Source: an uncultured Lachnospiraceae bacterium (lineage in GTDB: Bacteria > Bacillota > Clostridia > Lachnospirales > Lachnospiraceae). Taken from it: a stretch of 60,868 bases of DNA. The stretch spans positions 1-60,868 of the forward strand of contig CAKRTZ010000006.1 of assembly GCA_934402515.1 (NCBI GenBank), given 5' to 3'. The notes beneath the pieces are model-generated. The model made no database searches and was not told the DNA's origin. It saw only the letters and a list, made by a program, of their open reading frames with translations. The translations under genes and the position numbers were made by a program. The first letter of the stretch is position 1. Each line of letters opens with the position of its first letter. Below are positions 17,127-25,009 of this stretch, piece by piece.

Positions 17127-18620
17127 ATGTCATTTAATTCATACCTGTTTCTTTTAGTATTTCTGCCACTTTGTCTGGTTATATATTTCACTTTAAACCG
17201 AATCAGCCAGGATCAGTGGGCAAAAATATGGCTATTGGGCATGTCCCTTTGGTTTTACGGTTATTTTCATATCCTGTATCTGTTGCTTTTACTCTTCAGT
17301 ATCTGCTTTAATTATATCCTTTATCGCTATTTTCTAAAGGAGGATGCACCCCATCGTTCCCGGAACTGGATGTTCTTCGGAATCAGCTGCAATCTTCTGC
17401 TTCTGTTTATTTTTAAGTATTATGATTTCTTCGCGGAGAATGTGAATGCTCTTTTCCATACCTCCATCCCTCTGCTTCACATTCTGTTGCCGTTGGGTAT
17501 CAGTTTTTTCACTTTTCAACAGATCAGTTTCCTGGCTGACGCATGGCAGGGAACTGCCGGCAACTATTCCTTTCTGGACTACGCCCTCTATGTGTCTTTC
17601 TTCCCCCAGCTTGTAGCCGGCCCCATTGTCACCCATAATGAATTGATTCCCCAGTTTCAGGATCCCTCCAAGAAACGCTGGAACCCTGATTATTTTTCCC
17701 GTGGCTGCTACTGTTTCACCCTAGGTTTATCCAAAAAGGTTCTTCTGGCAGATATTTTCGCAAAAGGAGTCCAGTACGGTTTCGACAATGCAGCTGCTAT
17801 CAATTCCACCACCGCATTACTGTCTATCCTTGCCTATACCTTTGAAATTTACTTTGACTTCAGTGGCTACAGCGACATGGCCCGGGGACTGGGCATGATG
17901 TTTAATTTTGAACTGCCCATTAACTTTGATTCCCCCTACAAAGAAGTCCACATCGTGGGATTTTGGAAAAAGTGGCATATTACCCTTACCCGTTTTTTCA
18001 CCAGATATGTGTATATTCCTCTGGGCGGCAATCGAAAGGGCTCCTTACGAACTTATGTAAACTATTTAATTATCTTTTCCCTAAGCGGTCTCTGGCATGG
18101 AGCCAATTGGACCTTTGTTATCTGGGGATTGCTCCACGGGATTGCCTTTGTGGTTGTTCGTTTTATTCTGAATCATCATAGAACTTCCTCCCTCTCCGGC
18201 ACTGTCCTGATCCACCTGAGAAACGCAGGGCTGTGGTTGATAAACTTCACCTTTATCTGCATTGCTTTCACTTTTTTCCGTGCAGACAGCCTTACCCAGG
18301 CAATCCAAATGCTGCAGGCTGCCGGAGCTATGCAGTTTGCTGATGGAATTCCCAAGGCTTTTGCCACTGCCTTTCAGCTGCCGGAGTTCTGGTATGTCCT
18401 GAAGGTTCTTCATCTGACTTCCTTTTCCTTCAGCAATAACATTCTCTGCATTGCTTATTTTCTGGCAGCATTTTTCCTCATTCTGTTCTGTAAGAATGTA
18501 GGGGAAAAGGCAAAGCAGTTTAAACCAACGGTTTTCAATGCAGTTGCCTGCGCCTTTTTATTATTATGGTGTGTTGTCAGTTTCTCCGAGGTAACCACCT
18601 TCATTTATTACAACTTTTAG
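17127..18620 (+). CDS. MBOAT family membrane-bound O-acyltransferase (AlgI/DltB-like)
   Basis: About 497 residues with ten or more hydrophobic segments. The N-terminus MSFNSYLFLLVFLPLCLVIY is typical of the AlgI/PatA branch. Family motifs include LPLGISFFTFQQISFLAD, the FDFSGYSDMARG loop and SGLWHGANWTFVIWG, which holds the invariant catalytic His near residue 320. AlgI-type proteins pass an acyl group, usually acetyl, across the membrane to a partner that modifies a surface polymer. The start at 17127 is preferred over 17103 because of the promoter position. The gene is followed after 11 bases by an SGNH-like gene, and it diverges from the polysaccharide operon, so acylation of that polymer is likely. 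Confidence 0.9.
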   Translation: MSFNSYLFLLVFLPLCLVIYFTLNRISQDQWAKIWLLGMSLWFYGYFHILYLLLLLFSICFNYILYRYFLKEDAPHRSRNWMFFGISCNLLLLFIFKYYDFFAENVNALFHTSIPLLHILLPLGISFFTFQQISFLADAWQGTAGNYSFLDYALYVSFFPQLVAGPIVTHNELIPQFQDPSKKRWNPDYFSRGCYCFTLGLSKKVLLADIFAKGVQYGFDNAAAINSTTALLSILAYTFEIYFDFSGYSDMARGLGMMFNFELPINFDSPYKEVHIVGFWKKWHITLTRFFTRYVYIPLGGNRKGSLRTYVNYLIIFSLSGLWHGANWTFVIWGLLHGIAFVVVRFILNHHRTSSLSGTVLIHLRNAGLWLINFTFICIAFTFFRADSLTQAIQMLQAAGAMQFADGIPKAFATAFQLPEFWYVLKVLHLTSFSFSNNILCIAYFLAAFFLILFCKNVGEKAKQFKPTVFNAVACAFLLLWCVVSFSEVTTFIYYNF

Positions 18621-18631
18621 AGGTTATTTAT

Positions 18632-19681
18632 ATGAAAAATACAAAAAGATGGCCTGTTATTTTTCTCTCCATTTTCATTTCAGGACTGCTGGTCTGTGCT
18701 TTACTGGTTTTCTGGATTGATCCCTTTTTTCAGTATCATAAACCCCTATCCTGGTTTCCCTACCAGATTGAAGATCAGTTGTCCCAGAATCCGGGGATGG
18801 CGCGTAATATGGATTATGACAGTGTCATTCTGGGTTCTTCCATTACGGTTAATTTCAGTGCGGACTGGTTTAATGAGGATTTTGACTGCAAGACACTGAA
18901 ACTCCCCTATAATGGTGCTTATCCCAAGGATTTTTCCAATATTATGGAACAAATTAACCTGGGCTGTGAGGATCTCCGCTATGCTTTCTGGGGCATTGAT
19001 CTGCAATCCTTTTCCGGAGAGGTGGAAGAAACCAAATATCCCCTTCCTACTCATCTGTATGACACCAAAATCCGGAATGACTACTCTTACTGGTGGAACA
19101 AGGATGTGCTGCTTAATTATGTCCTCAAACCACTGGCGGAGCGGGAACCCACAAATCTGGCAGAGGCCTATGATACCTGGGAATTGTTCGGATTTAATGC
19201 CTGGGTCATGATGAGAAGCTACAACCGGCCTGAAAAAGACATGGAAGAGTATCCGGAAGACTATTTTGACATGAAACTCCAGGCAAACCTGGATGCCAAC
19301 ATCTTTCCCATTATTGAAAGCCATCCCGATACGCAGTTTTACATTTTCTTTCCACCCTATTCCCTTTTATTCTGGGACTACTATAAGCAGCTGAATCTGG
19401 CGGATTCGATGTTACATACCTATGAATATACCATCGAGCAGCTGCTAAAATATGACAATGTGACATTGTTTTATTTTCAGGATGAAGATTCTATCATCTG
19501 CGATTTTGAACGTTATACGGATATGATTCATTATGACAGGGAGGTTTACTATTACATTGAACAATGCATGAAGAATGGAGAGCATCAGATCACAGAGGAT
19601 AACTATATGCAATGCATCCAGCACCTCCGGGATCTGATTCACTCCTATGATTTTGATGCGTTATTTGATACGGAATCATAA
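18632..19681 (+). CDS. SGNH-hydrolase-like membrane-anchored protein, partner of MBOAT
   Basis: About 350 residues from ATG at 18632, with AGAGG eight bases upstream. One N-terminal membrane helix (residues 8-28) anchors an extracytoplasmic domain. It shows a block I-like VILGSSITVNF with Ser near residue 69, and near the C-terminus DMIHYDREVYYYI, giving the Asp-x-x-His of block V. This is the arrangement of DltD/AlgX/AlgJ-type acyltransferase partners that work with MBOAT proteins. The oxyanion Gly and Asn blocks are not obvious to me. Its stop overlaps the convergent DUF6044 gene by six bases. Likely job: final transfer of the acyl group to the polysaccharide, by inference. Confidence 0.78.
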   Translation: MKNTKRWPVIFLSIFISGLLVCALLVFWIDPFFQYHKPLSWFPYQIEDQLSQNPGMARNMDYDSVILGSSITVNFSADWFNEDFDCKTLKLPYNGAYPKDFSNIMEQINLGCEDLRYAFWGIDLQSFSGEVEETKYPLPTHLYDTKIRNDYSYWWNKDVLLNYVLKPLAEREPTNLAEAYDTWELFGFNAWVMMRSYNRPEKDMEEYPEDYFDMKLQANLDANIFPIIESHPDTQFYIFFPPYSLLFWDYYKQLNLADSMLHTYEYTIEQLLKYDNVTLFYFQDEDSIICDFERYTDMIHYDREVYYYIEQCMKNGEHQITEDNYMQCIQHLRDLIHSYDFDALFDTES

Positions 19682-21418
19682 GCCCTGAATCTTATAGACA
19701 AAAATTCTATAGTAACTGTCGTCGGTTTCAAAGGGTTCCTCCCGCAACAGTTCCAGATGGATCTCCTCCGCATTCACAATATAGGCTGCAGATAAAATAT
19801 AATCACAGCCCAGTTGTTTTAAAGCCCGGGTATCTATCTGCAGCTGATTATACCAGGAGGTTTCTTTTTTAACGGTATAATAACCGGCATTTTCTCCGCT
19901 AAAAAGGTAACACCTGTTTCCCCAGTCATCATAATAGGCGCGCAGCCACTCCGATTTCTCCAGTTCCGGTGCTATCACCCTTCTGAACGCGTGTTTATAC
20001 ACTACATCATAATTGTTGGAATAACCATCCACACAGTAAAACCCATGATACAGTGCTGCTGCAGGGTCAATTCCCAGACTGGCTACTTTATATTCATCTT
20101 TTTCCAGTCCTTCCTGTTCCTCCAGGAATGTCTCCACCTGATCCATCACTCCCAGCGCCAGATAGTCTGACCAGCTGATCATTTCATAGTCCGGAAATAA
20201 AAGTTTCTCAACACATGGTTTCACCATGGATCCTTTTAAACAGGAAAAGCTTAGAATTGCAAGCAACAGCAGAGAAATTCCATAGCTGATCCCTCTTTCC
20301 CATTTATTACACCGGTTCCACAGGATTGCCAGGCATAACCCCAATGCCAGATACCACAGTGCAGGTGCTATCCAAAGTACTCTGGTCACCTGAAAGGCTC
20401 CGAGACTTCCCATGTGACATCTCATTTCCACAACAGGTTCCCAACTCCACAGGGTTGCTATCAGGCACAGGAACAGAATCGCCCCAAAGTCCCCCAACAG
20501 AATTTGACATAAGCGTCGTTCTGCCTCCGTCTGTCGTTTCCGGAAAAGCAGTGCCAATCCCAGTATGACTACCGTCATATACAGGATCCATTGGTGATAA
20601 TCCCCACTGTGATCAGAATTGTTGCGCAAATAATTCCACAGGCAGGGGAAGAATCTGCTGCCTGTCAAAACATACTCTGTTTTATGGGAAACAAAACCTG
20701 CTCCAATCCCCAACATCTGTTCCAGCAAGGGCAGATTCTCCAGGATATAGATTCCTATCATGAGGAAAAATGCCCACAACATTTCCAGACGGGACTTCAA
20801 TTTTCCGGAAACCAGAAGAACCATCAACATCACACACCCCAGAAATGCCCAGGCGAACCCGCAGAGCACCAGGGAAGACATTGCTGCATAAAAGGCAAGG
20901 TAACCCATAGCCAGACATTTATGCTTTTTCTGATATAATTGCCAGATTGCAAACAGCAGCAAAGGAATTCCGTATTGTGCCAGTCCATACATTGGGTAAA
21001 AGGGAATAAAGGCATAAAGAAGAGCCGTAATCAGTGCTGCATATTTTTGTGTGGTCACCCGGTATACCAATAAAAACATTCCTGTATAAGCCAAGGTCTG
21101 TCCCAATATCAGCAGCAGCATATATGCCGTGAACGGAGGCACAATCCGGAACAGGAGCACTGCCAGCGGTGCCGGTGGCATCAGGCTTGTTTTGTAAGCT
21201 CCGTTTAAAAATTCCGGTATCCTGTTGTTACCTGAACACAGGTACTTTGCCTGATAAATATAGGCAACCAGTTCTCCATCCAGCTGATCATGATAAGGTA
21301 CAATGGAGTTTACTCCCAAAAGCAGCATGGGAACAAACGATAAAAGTACAATCGCCAATCCTGCTATAAATAGTTTTCGTTTCGTTAACAGAGAGTCAAT
21401 TTTTTTCATCTCATACAT
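19676..21418 (-). CDS. DUF6044 family polytopic membrane protein
   Basis: About 580 residues with roughly 10-12 hydrophobic segments and a C-terminal soluble part of about 150 residues. The early extracytoplasmic loop reads NSIVPYHDQLDGE, with the acidic pair common in GT-C-like enzymes. The SLMPPAPLAVL stretch and the late SLGIDPAAALYHGFYCVDGYSNNY are features I associate with DUF6044 (Bacillus YkoS-like). A lipid-phosphate-sugar dependent glycosyltransferase role is possible but unproven. ATGs at 21418 and 21409 both lack a strong ribosome binding site. A terminator-like hairpin immediately precedes the start, so expression may depend on read-through. Confidence 0.72.
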   Translation of the reverse strand: MYEMKKIDSLLTKRKLFIAGLAIVLLSFVPMLLLGVNSIVPYHDQLDGELVAYIYQAKYLCSGNNRIPEFLNGAYKTSLMPPAPLAVLLFRIVPPFTAYMLLLILGQTLAYTGMFLLVYRVTTQKYAALITALLYAFIPFYPMYGLAQYGIPLLLFAIWQLYQKKHKCLAMGYLAFYAAMSSLVLCGFAWAFLGCVMLMVLLVSGKLKSRLEMLWAFFLMIGIYILENLPLLEQMLGIGAGFVSHKTEYVLTGSRFFPCLWNYLRNNSDHSGDYHQWILYMTVVILGLALLFRKRQTEAERRLCQILLGDFGAILFLCLIATLWSWEPVVEMRCHMGSLGAFQVTRVLWIAPALWYLALGLCLAILWNRCNKWERGISYGISLLLLAILSFSCLKGSMVKPCVEKLLFPDYEMISWSDYLALGVMDQVETFLEEQEGLEKDEYKVASLGIDPAAALYHGFYCVDGYSNNYDVVYKHAFRRVIAPELEKSEWLRAYYDDWGNRCYLFSGENAGYYTVKKETSWYNQLQIDTRALKQLGCDYILSAAYIVNAEEIHLELLREEPFETDDSYYRIFVYKIQGL

Positions 21419-21421
21419 GAT

Positions 21422-21451
21422 AAAAGGCATACCAAGGACGGCATGCCTTTT
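21422..21451 (-). terminator. Hairpin after the secreted LRR-like gene
   Basis: AAAAGGCAT (21422-21430) pairs with ATGCCTTTT (21443-21451). On the minus strand the stem ends in TTTTA, giving a modest terminator. It sits directly between the secreted protein gene and the DUF6044 start, so it may attenuate rather than stop transcription. Confidence 0.6.
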
Positions 21452-21465
21452 CCTTTGCTTTATTT

Positions 21466-22536
21466 CTATTGTGCAACAACAGGATCCTGATAGATCAAGG
21501 CGCACTGATAAGGGATCGAATCACTCTGGAAGGTGAAGGTAGCATCATTGGCATCCAGATCATCCAAAACCACCGTTGTTCCGGCTGAGTCCATCACACA
21601 AATCAGTTTAAAGGTTCTGCCTGGATAAATCAATCCATTGGGAACGTCCAGCTGGTAGGTGCAGGGTGTCAGTGTCTCATTGGAATGCTGCGCTTTCGGA
21701 TTAATGGTCCACATTTTAAATGCTGCACCATAATGGTAGTCTCCGATAAAGTTGGAAAAATGAAGTAAGGTGTAGTAACCCGGTACATATTTCTCACACT
21801 TCAGAGAATATCCATCCTGCTGCCCGGTTGTCCACTTACAAATAGGTAAGGTTGAACGTTTGAAGTGAATGTCCACATATCCCGGATTATCTGTTACTTC
21901 CTTATGCTCTGTGCAATAAAATACATTTTCCAGATAGGGATAATTCTGGGTCTTAAACAGTCTTTTGGCATCCTCATTGAAATCTACGCTGACACGATAG
22001 CTTTTCTGATCCTGAAACCAGTTAATAATGCTCATTGCACTGGTATATTCAATATTACCGATCATTTTCGTTGCAACTGTATTGCCGGAAATCCGAACAA
22101 TGGAATCCGCTTTGATCCCATAGAAACAGTTAGGATCCTTGATAAATATGGTACTGGGAATCCGTACAGAGTATACTGTGTTTCTGCCCCAAAATGCGTT
22201 ACTCCCAATCTCTGTGATTCCATCATCAATCCAGATAGCATCAAACTTCTCGTAATGCCAGGGTCTGGCCGCCAGTGCCTGTCTGTCATAATCAGGGATG
22301 GCACCCTCACCCTCTACATATAAAATACCTGCTTTCACATATGCGGTTACCCCTTCTGCCACATTCCAGGGTCCTGCAGAAATAGGCTGGTTGATGAATG
22401 CTCTCCAGGCATCTCGTTCTTCCCATGTCATTCCGTCTTCAATACTGTCAGCCCGTACGGCTAACGGTTGGTAAGCACATACGGCAATCATCATCGCCAT
22501 TGCCAAGACCAGAAGTTTTTTCAGTTTTTTCATCAT
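21466..22536 (-). CDS. Secreted protein with a short BspA-type leucine-rich-repeat-like segment
   Basis: About 355 residues with a clear signal peptide (MKKLKKLLVLAMAMMIAV to VRA). WIDDGITEIGSNAFWG near residue 105 matches one unit of the BspA/LRR_5 repeat found in many gut Firmicute surface proteins, followed by SVRIPSTIF. The rest of the protein is not recognised; it contains four Cys in its second half and many aromatic residues, as in carbohydrate-binding or adhesive domains. No anchor motif is visible at the C-terminus. ATG at 22533, one codon in, has better spacing to GGGAGAG than the first ATG. It has its own strong promoter. Confidence 0.65.
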   Translation of the reverse strand: MMKKLKKLLVLAMAMMIAVCAYQPLAVRADSIEDGMTWEERDAWRAFINQPISAGPWNVAEGVTAYVKAGILYVEGEGAIPDYDRQALAARPWHYEKFDAIWIDDGITEIGSNAFWGRNTVYSVRIPSTIFIKDPNCFYGIKADSIVRISGNTVATKMIGNIEYTSAMSIINWFQDQKSYRVSVDFNEDAKRLFKTQNYPYLENVFYCTEHKEVTDNPGYVDIHFKRSTLPICKWTTGQQDGYSLKCEKYVPGYYTLLHFSNFIGDYHYGAAFKMWTINPKAQHSNETLTPCTYQLDVPNGLIYPGRTFKLICVMDSAGTTVVLDDLDANDATFTFQSDSIPYQCALIYQDPVVAQ

Positions 22537-22570
22537 GAAACTCTCCCTTTCAAGAAATATCTATAGTTCC

Positions 22571-22599
22571 AGTCTACAAATCTCAAGCATTTTTGTCAA
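22571..22599 (-). promoter_or_regulatory. Sigma-A promoter of the secreted LRR-like gene
   Basis: On the minus strand TTGACA (22599-22594), a perfect -35, 17-base spacer, TAGACT (22576-22571). The leader of about 30 bases ends in GGGAGAG. It separates this gene from the upstream glycosyltransferase. Confidence 0.75.
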
Positions 22600-22628
22600 A
22601 TAATAACTATATTTTGTTCTATATTTTC

Positions 22629-23390
22629 TCAAATTCTCCGCATGGTGGCCCGCCAGGCCCAGAACCAGAAATACCAGGTACTTTGGAAAAGATTCAAGTG
22701 TTCCTGTCTGCGATACAGATTCCAGATCCGTTTCATGGCTTCAAATTTGTTAGAGGAAAGGGATTTCTTCGGTCTGCGGTAAATAGCCAGTACTTCATCC
22801 AGTCCATAGGCGGTGTAACCTTGTCTGAGAATACTCCACCAGGAGGCGGTGTCCTCACTTTTTACCAGAGGCATGGTAATCTGCTCCTTTGTCAGTCTGG
22901 TCAGGTCAAAGACCACGGTAGTGGTAAAAATAATGGTACGGGAGAGAGCCTTTCTGTAGGTCAGTTCCGGCAAGACATGGACAATTCTTCCGGTTCCTTT
23001 CGCATTTTCATCCCCGAATTCATAGGAGCAGCAGACAAAAGCAGCCTGTTTTTCTTCCATGAAAGCCAGTTCTTTTTCCATTTTCTCCGGAAGCCAGATA
23101 TCATCTGCATCCAGATAAGCCAGATATCTTCCCTTTGCCTCGGCAATTCCCCGGTTTCTGGCGGCGGCTGCCCCACTATTGTGTTCCTGTTGGATTAGGT
23201 GGATCCTGAAATCGGGATTTTTTTCCAGATAGTCCTTAATCACCTGACTGCTTCTGTCGGTGGAAGCATCATTCACCAGAAACAGTTCCCAATTCTGATA
23301 AGTCTGATTTAAGACCATCTGTATGGTTTCCAAAATATAGTTTTCCGCATTATAGACCGGTGTCACAATGGATAATAATTCCTGTGTCAT
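22629..23390 (-). CDS. Glycosyltransferase family 2
   Basis: 253 residues. LLSIVTPVYNAENYI, FLVNDASTDRS and AYLDADDIWLP are the nucleotide-binding and metal-binding motifs, with SGAAAARNRGI between them. The C-terminus ends in WYFWFWAWRATMRRI, typical of short capsule GT2 enzymes that sit at the membrane. GGGGAGA lies before the ATG. A -10 with TGG extension, TATATT (minus strand, 23440-23435), may be its promoter. It is the first gene of the 19676-23390 group. Confidence 0.87.
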   Translation of the reverse strand: MTQELLSIVTPVYNAENYILETIQMVLNQTYQNWELFLVNDASTDRSSQVIKDYLEKNPDFRIHLIQQEHNSGAAAARNRGIAEAKGRYLAYLDADDIWLPEKMEKELAFMEEKQAAFVCCSYEFGDENAKGTGRIVHVLPELTYRKALSRTIIFTTTVVFDLTRLTKEQITMPLVKSEDTASWWSILRQGYTAYGLDEVLAIYRRPKKSLSSNKFEAMKRIWNLYRRQEHLNLFQSTWYFWFWAWRATMRRI

Positions 23391-23468
23391 CTGTTCTCCC
23401 CTGATAACTGCATGCCGCAGCTTTTTCTGTTACTAATATACCATATATTTCCTCTCTATAAAACAAAA

Positions 23469-23497
23469 AGAGTGGTTTGCTTTTGGCAAACCACTCT
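23469..23497 (-). terminator. Rho-independent terminator of the Spo0A-domain gene
   Basis: Perfect 12 bp stem: AGAGTGGTTTGC (23469-23480) and GCAAACCACTCT (23486-23497) with a five-base loop. On the minus strand it runs into TTTTTGTTTT. It ends the transcript of the gene at 23556-23933. Confidence 0.9.
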
Positions 23498-23555
23498 CAG
23501 GTACATTTCGACATCTTTTATTATCAAGTTTCCGTACTATGTTTTGATTGTAAAT

Positions 23556-23933
23556 TTACTTGTCTTTTAAATCAAGGCGGATCTTGTCCGCAATACGCGC
23601 GATATACTCGCTATTGGTAGGTCTTCCTTTTCCCGTATCCGCTGAGTACCCAAACAACTCTTCAAATGTGTCAATATTTCCACGCAGCCAGGATACTTCA
23701 ATGGCATTGCGGATCGCCCGCTCCACCTTCTGATCCGTGGTGTGAAAATGTTTTGCTATTGTGGGATACAATAGTTTGGTTACAGAGCTGACTACAGCCA
23801 TATCTCTTCCCGAAATCATGATTGCTTCCCTGAGATAGTGATACCCCTTAAGATGTGCCGGAACTCCCATATCCAGCATAATTCTTGTCACATACCTCTC
23901 CAATTCAGCTTCCGGCACCGCAGTAATATCCAT
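23556..23933 (-). CDS. Stand-alone Spo0A C-terminal DNA-binding domain protein
   Basis: 125 residues, almost entirely a Spo0A_C effector domain (sporulation master regulator family). Matching landmarks are VTRIMLDMGVPAHLKGYHYLREAI, the KLLYPTIAKHF stretch, and the recognition region TDQKVERAIRNAIEVSW, followed by FGYSADTGKGRPTNSEYIARIADKIR. The phosphoacceptor receiver domain of full-length Spo0A is absent, and there is no trace of it upstream, where a promoter lies instead. So this is a free-standing gene, not a truncation seen in progress. It could bind 0A boxes without phosphorylation control. A full-length spo0A presumably lies elsewhere. GGGG nine bases before the ATG serves as ribosome binding site. 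Confidence 0.88.
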   Translation of the reverse strand: MDITAVPEAELERYVTRIMLDMGVPAHLKGYHYLREAIMISGRDMAVVSSVTKLLYPTIAKHFHTTDQKVERAIRNAIEVSWLRGNIDTFEELFGYSADTGKGRPTNSEYIARIADKIRLDLKDK

Positions 23934-23987
23934 AATATGATTCCCCTTTCATCATATGAACCATTAAAGATGTCGTCTTGCATGATA

Positions 23988-24016
23988 ATCATACCATAGG
24001 TGTCGAAAGTTGTTAA
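23988..24016 (-). promoter_or_regulatory. Promoter of the Spo0A-domain gene with a Spo0A box in its spacer
   Basis: On the minus strand TTAACA (24016-24011), 17-base spacer, TATGAT (23993-23988), with a TGG extended -10. The plus-strand bases 24001-24007 read TGTCGAA, the core 0A box, inside the spacer. A second near match (TCGACA, 24036-24041) lies about 20 bases upstream of the -35. A bound Spo0A-type domain would block RNA polymerase here, suggesting repression, possibly autoregulation. Confidence 0.72.
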
Positions 24017-24048
24017 GAAATTTTCATCGCGCATATCGACAAAAAATT

Positions 24049-24978
24049 CTAAATATCCTCTTTTGCAATATAGATGGGACGTTTTTTCACTTCCATATAG
24101 GTTTTGGACAGATACTGGCCAATCACACCCAGACAGAGCAGCTGAACTCCGCTGACCAGGGAAATAATGCAGACCAGGGAAGGCCATCCGGAGGTGGGAT
24201 CCCCGAATACCGATGTCCGCACAATGATCACAATGATCAATACAAAGGCAAGAATACAGAATACCACACCCATTACCGAAGCAAAGGCAAGAGGAGCTGT
24301 GGAAAAGGCTGTAATTCCTTCGAAGGAATACATGAGGAGTTTCCAGAAATTCCACTTGGTCTGTCCTTTATTCCGCTCCACATTTTCAAATTCCAGCCAT
24401 TTCGTCTTAAAGCCGACCCATCCATAGATTCCCTTGGTAAAACGGTTATACTCCGACATGGAGAGGATGGCATCTGCCATCTGACGGGTCATGAGACGAT
24501 AGTCCCGGGCTCCATCCATCATTTCCGTCTGGGAAATCCGGTTCATCAGTTTATAGAACATCCGTGCAAAGAAAGAGCGGATAGGGGGTTCTCCCTTTCT
24601 GGTGACACGGCGGGTGGCCACACTGTCGTAGCCCTCGTCAATACCGGCAAACATTTCCGGCAGGAGGGCGGGGGGATCCTGCAGATCCACATCCATCATG
24701 ACCACATAATCGCCTTTGGCTTTCTGCAGACCGGCATAAATTCCCGCCTCTTTTCCAAAGTTTCTGGAGAAGGAAACCACATGGACACGGCCGTCCTCCT
24801 TGATTAATTTCTTGATTTCTTCCAGAGTATGATCTTTGGAGCCATCATCAATATAAATGACTTCCACATCCAGTCCTCTTTTATCAAAAAAGGGCTGATT
24901 CTTGAACAGTTCGTCATAGAAATCCCGGATATTTTCTTCTTCATTATAACAAGGTACAATCACACTCAAAAGCTGCAT
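24049..24978 (-). CDS. GtrB/DPM1-like polyprenyl-phosphate glycosyltransferase
   Basis: 309 residues. GT-A domain: LLSVIVPCYNEEENI, VIYIDDGSKDHT and VMMDVDLQDPP (metal-binding DVDLQDP, the hallmark of the DPM1/GtrB/ArnC group). Two membrane helices follow in the last 90 residues, around FASVMGVVFCILAFVLIIVI and LVCIISLVSGVQLLCLGVIG. These enzymes make polyprenyl-phosphate-glucose or -mannose, used by GT-C enzymes to decorate surface polymers outside the cell. The LIC_10190-type and DUF6044 proteins nearby are possible GT-C users, by inference. It follows fcl after about 30 bases. Confidence 0.9.
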   Translation of the reverse strand: MQLLSVIVPCYNEEENIRDFYDELFKNQPFFDKRGLDVEVIYIDDGSKDHTLEEIKKLIKEDGRVHVVSFSRNFGKEAGIYAGLQKAKGDYVVMMDVDLQDPPALLPEMFAGIDEGYDSVATRRVTRKGEPPIRSFFARMFYKLMNRISQTEMMDGARDYRLMTRQMADAILSMSEYNRFTKGIYGWVGFKTKWLEFENVERNKGQTKWNFWKLLMYSFEGITAFSTAPLAFASVMGVVFCILAFVLIIVIIVRTSVFGDPTSGWPSLVCIISLVSGVQLLCLGVIGQYLSKTYMEVKKRPIYIAKEDI

Positions 24979-25009
24979 TGCATCTTCTCCTCTGTCCTAT
25001 TTTAGATAT

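Noticed and set aside
23556..23933. Pseudogene of full-length spo0A
   Set aside because: A complete promoter, ribosome binding site, start codon and terminator surround the short frame, and the upstream bases contain no receiver-domain remnant in any frame.
24010..24807. 265-codon plus-strand open frame
   Set aside because: Antisense to the GtrB-like gene, and His/Gln/Gly-rich without any motif.
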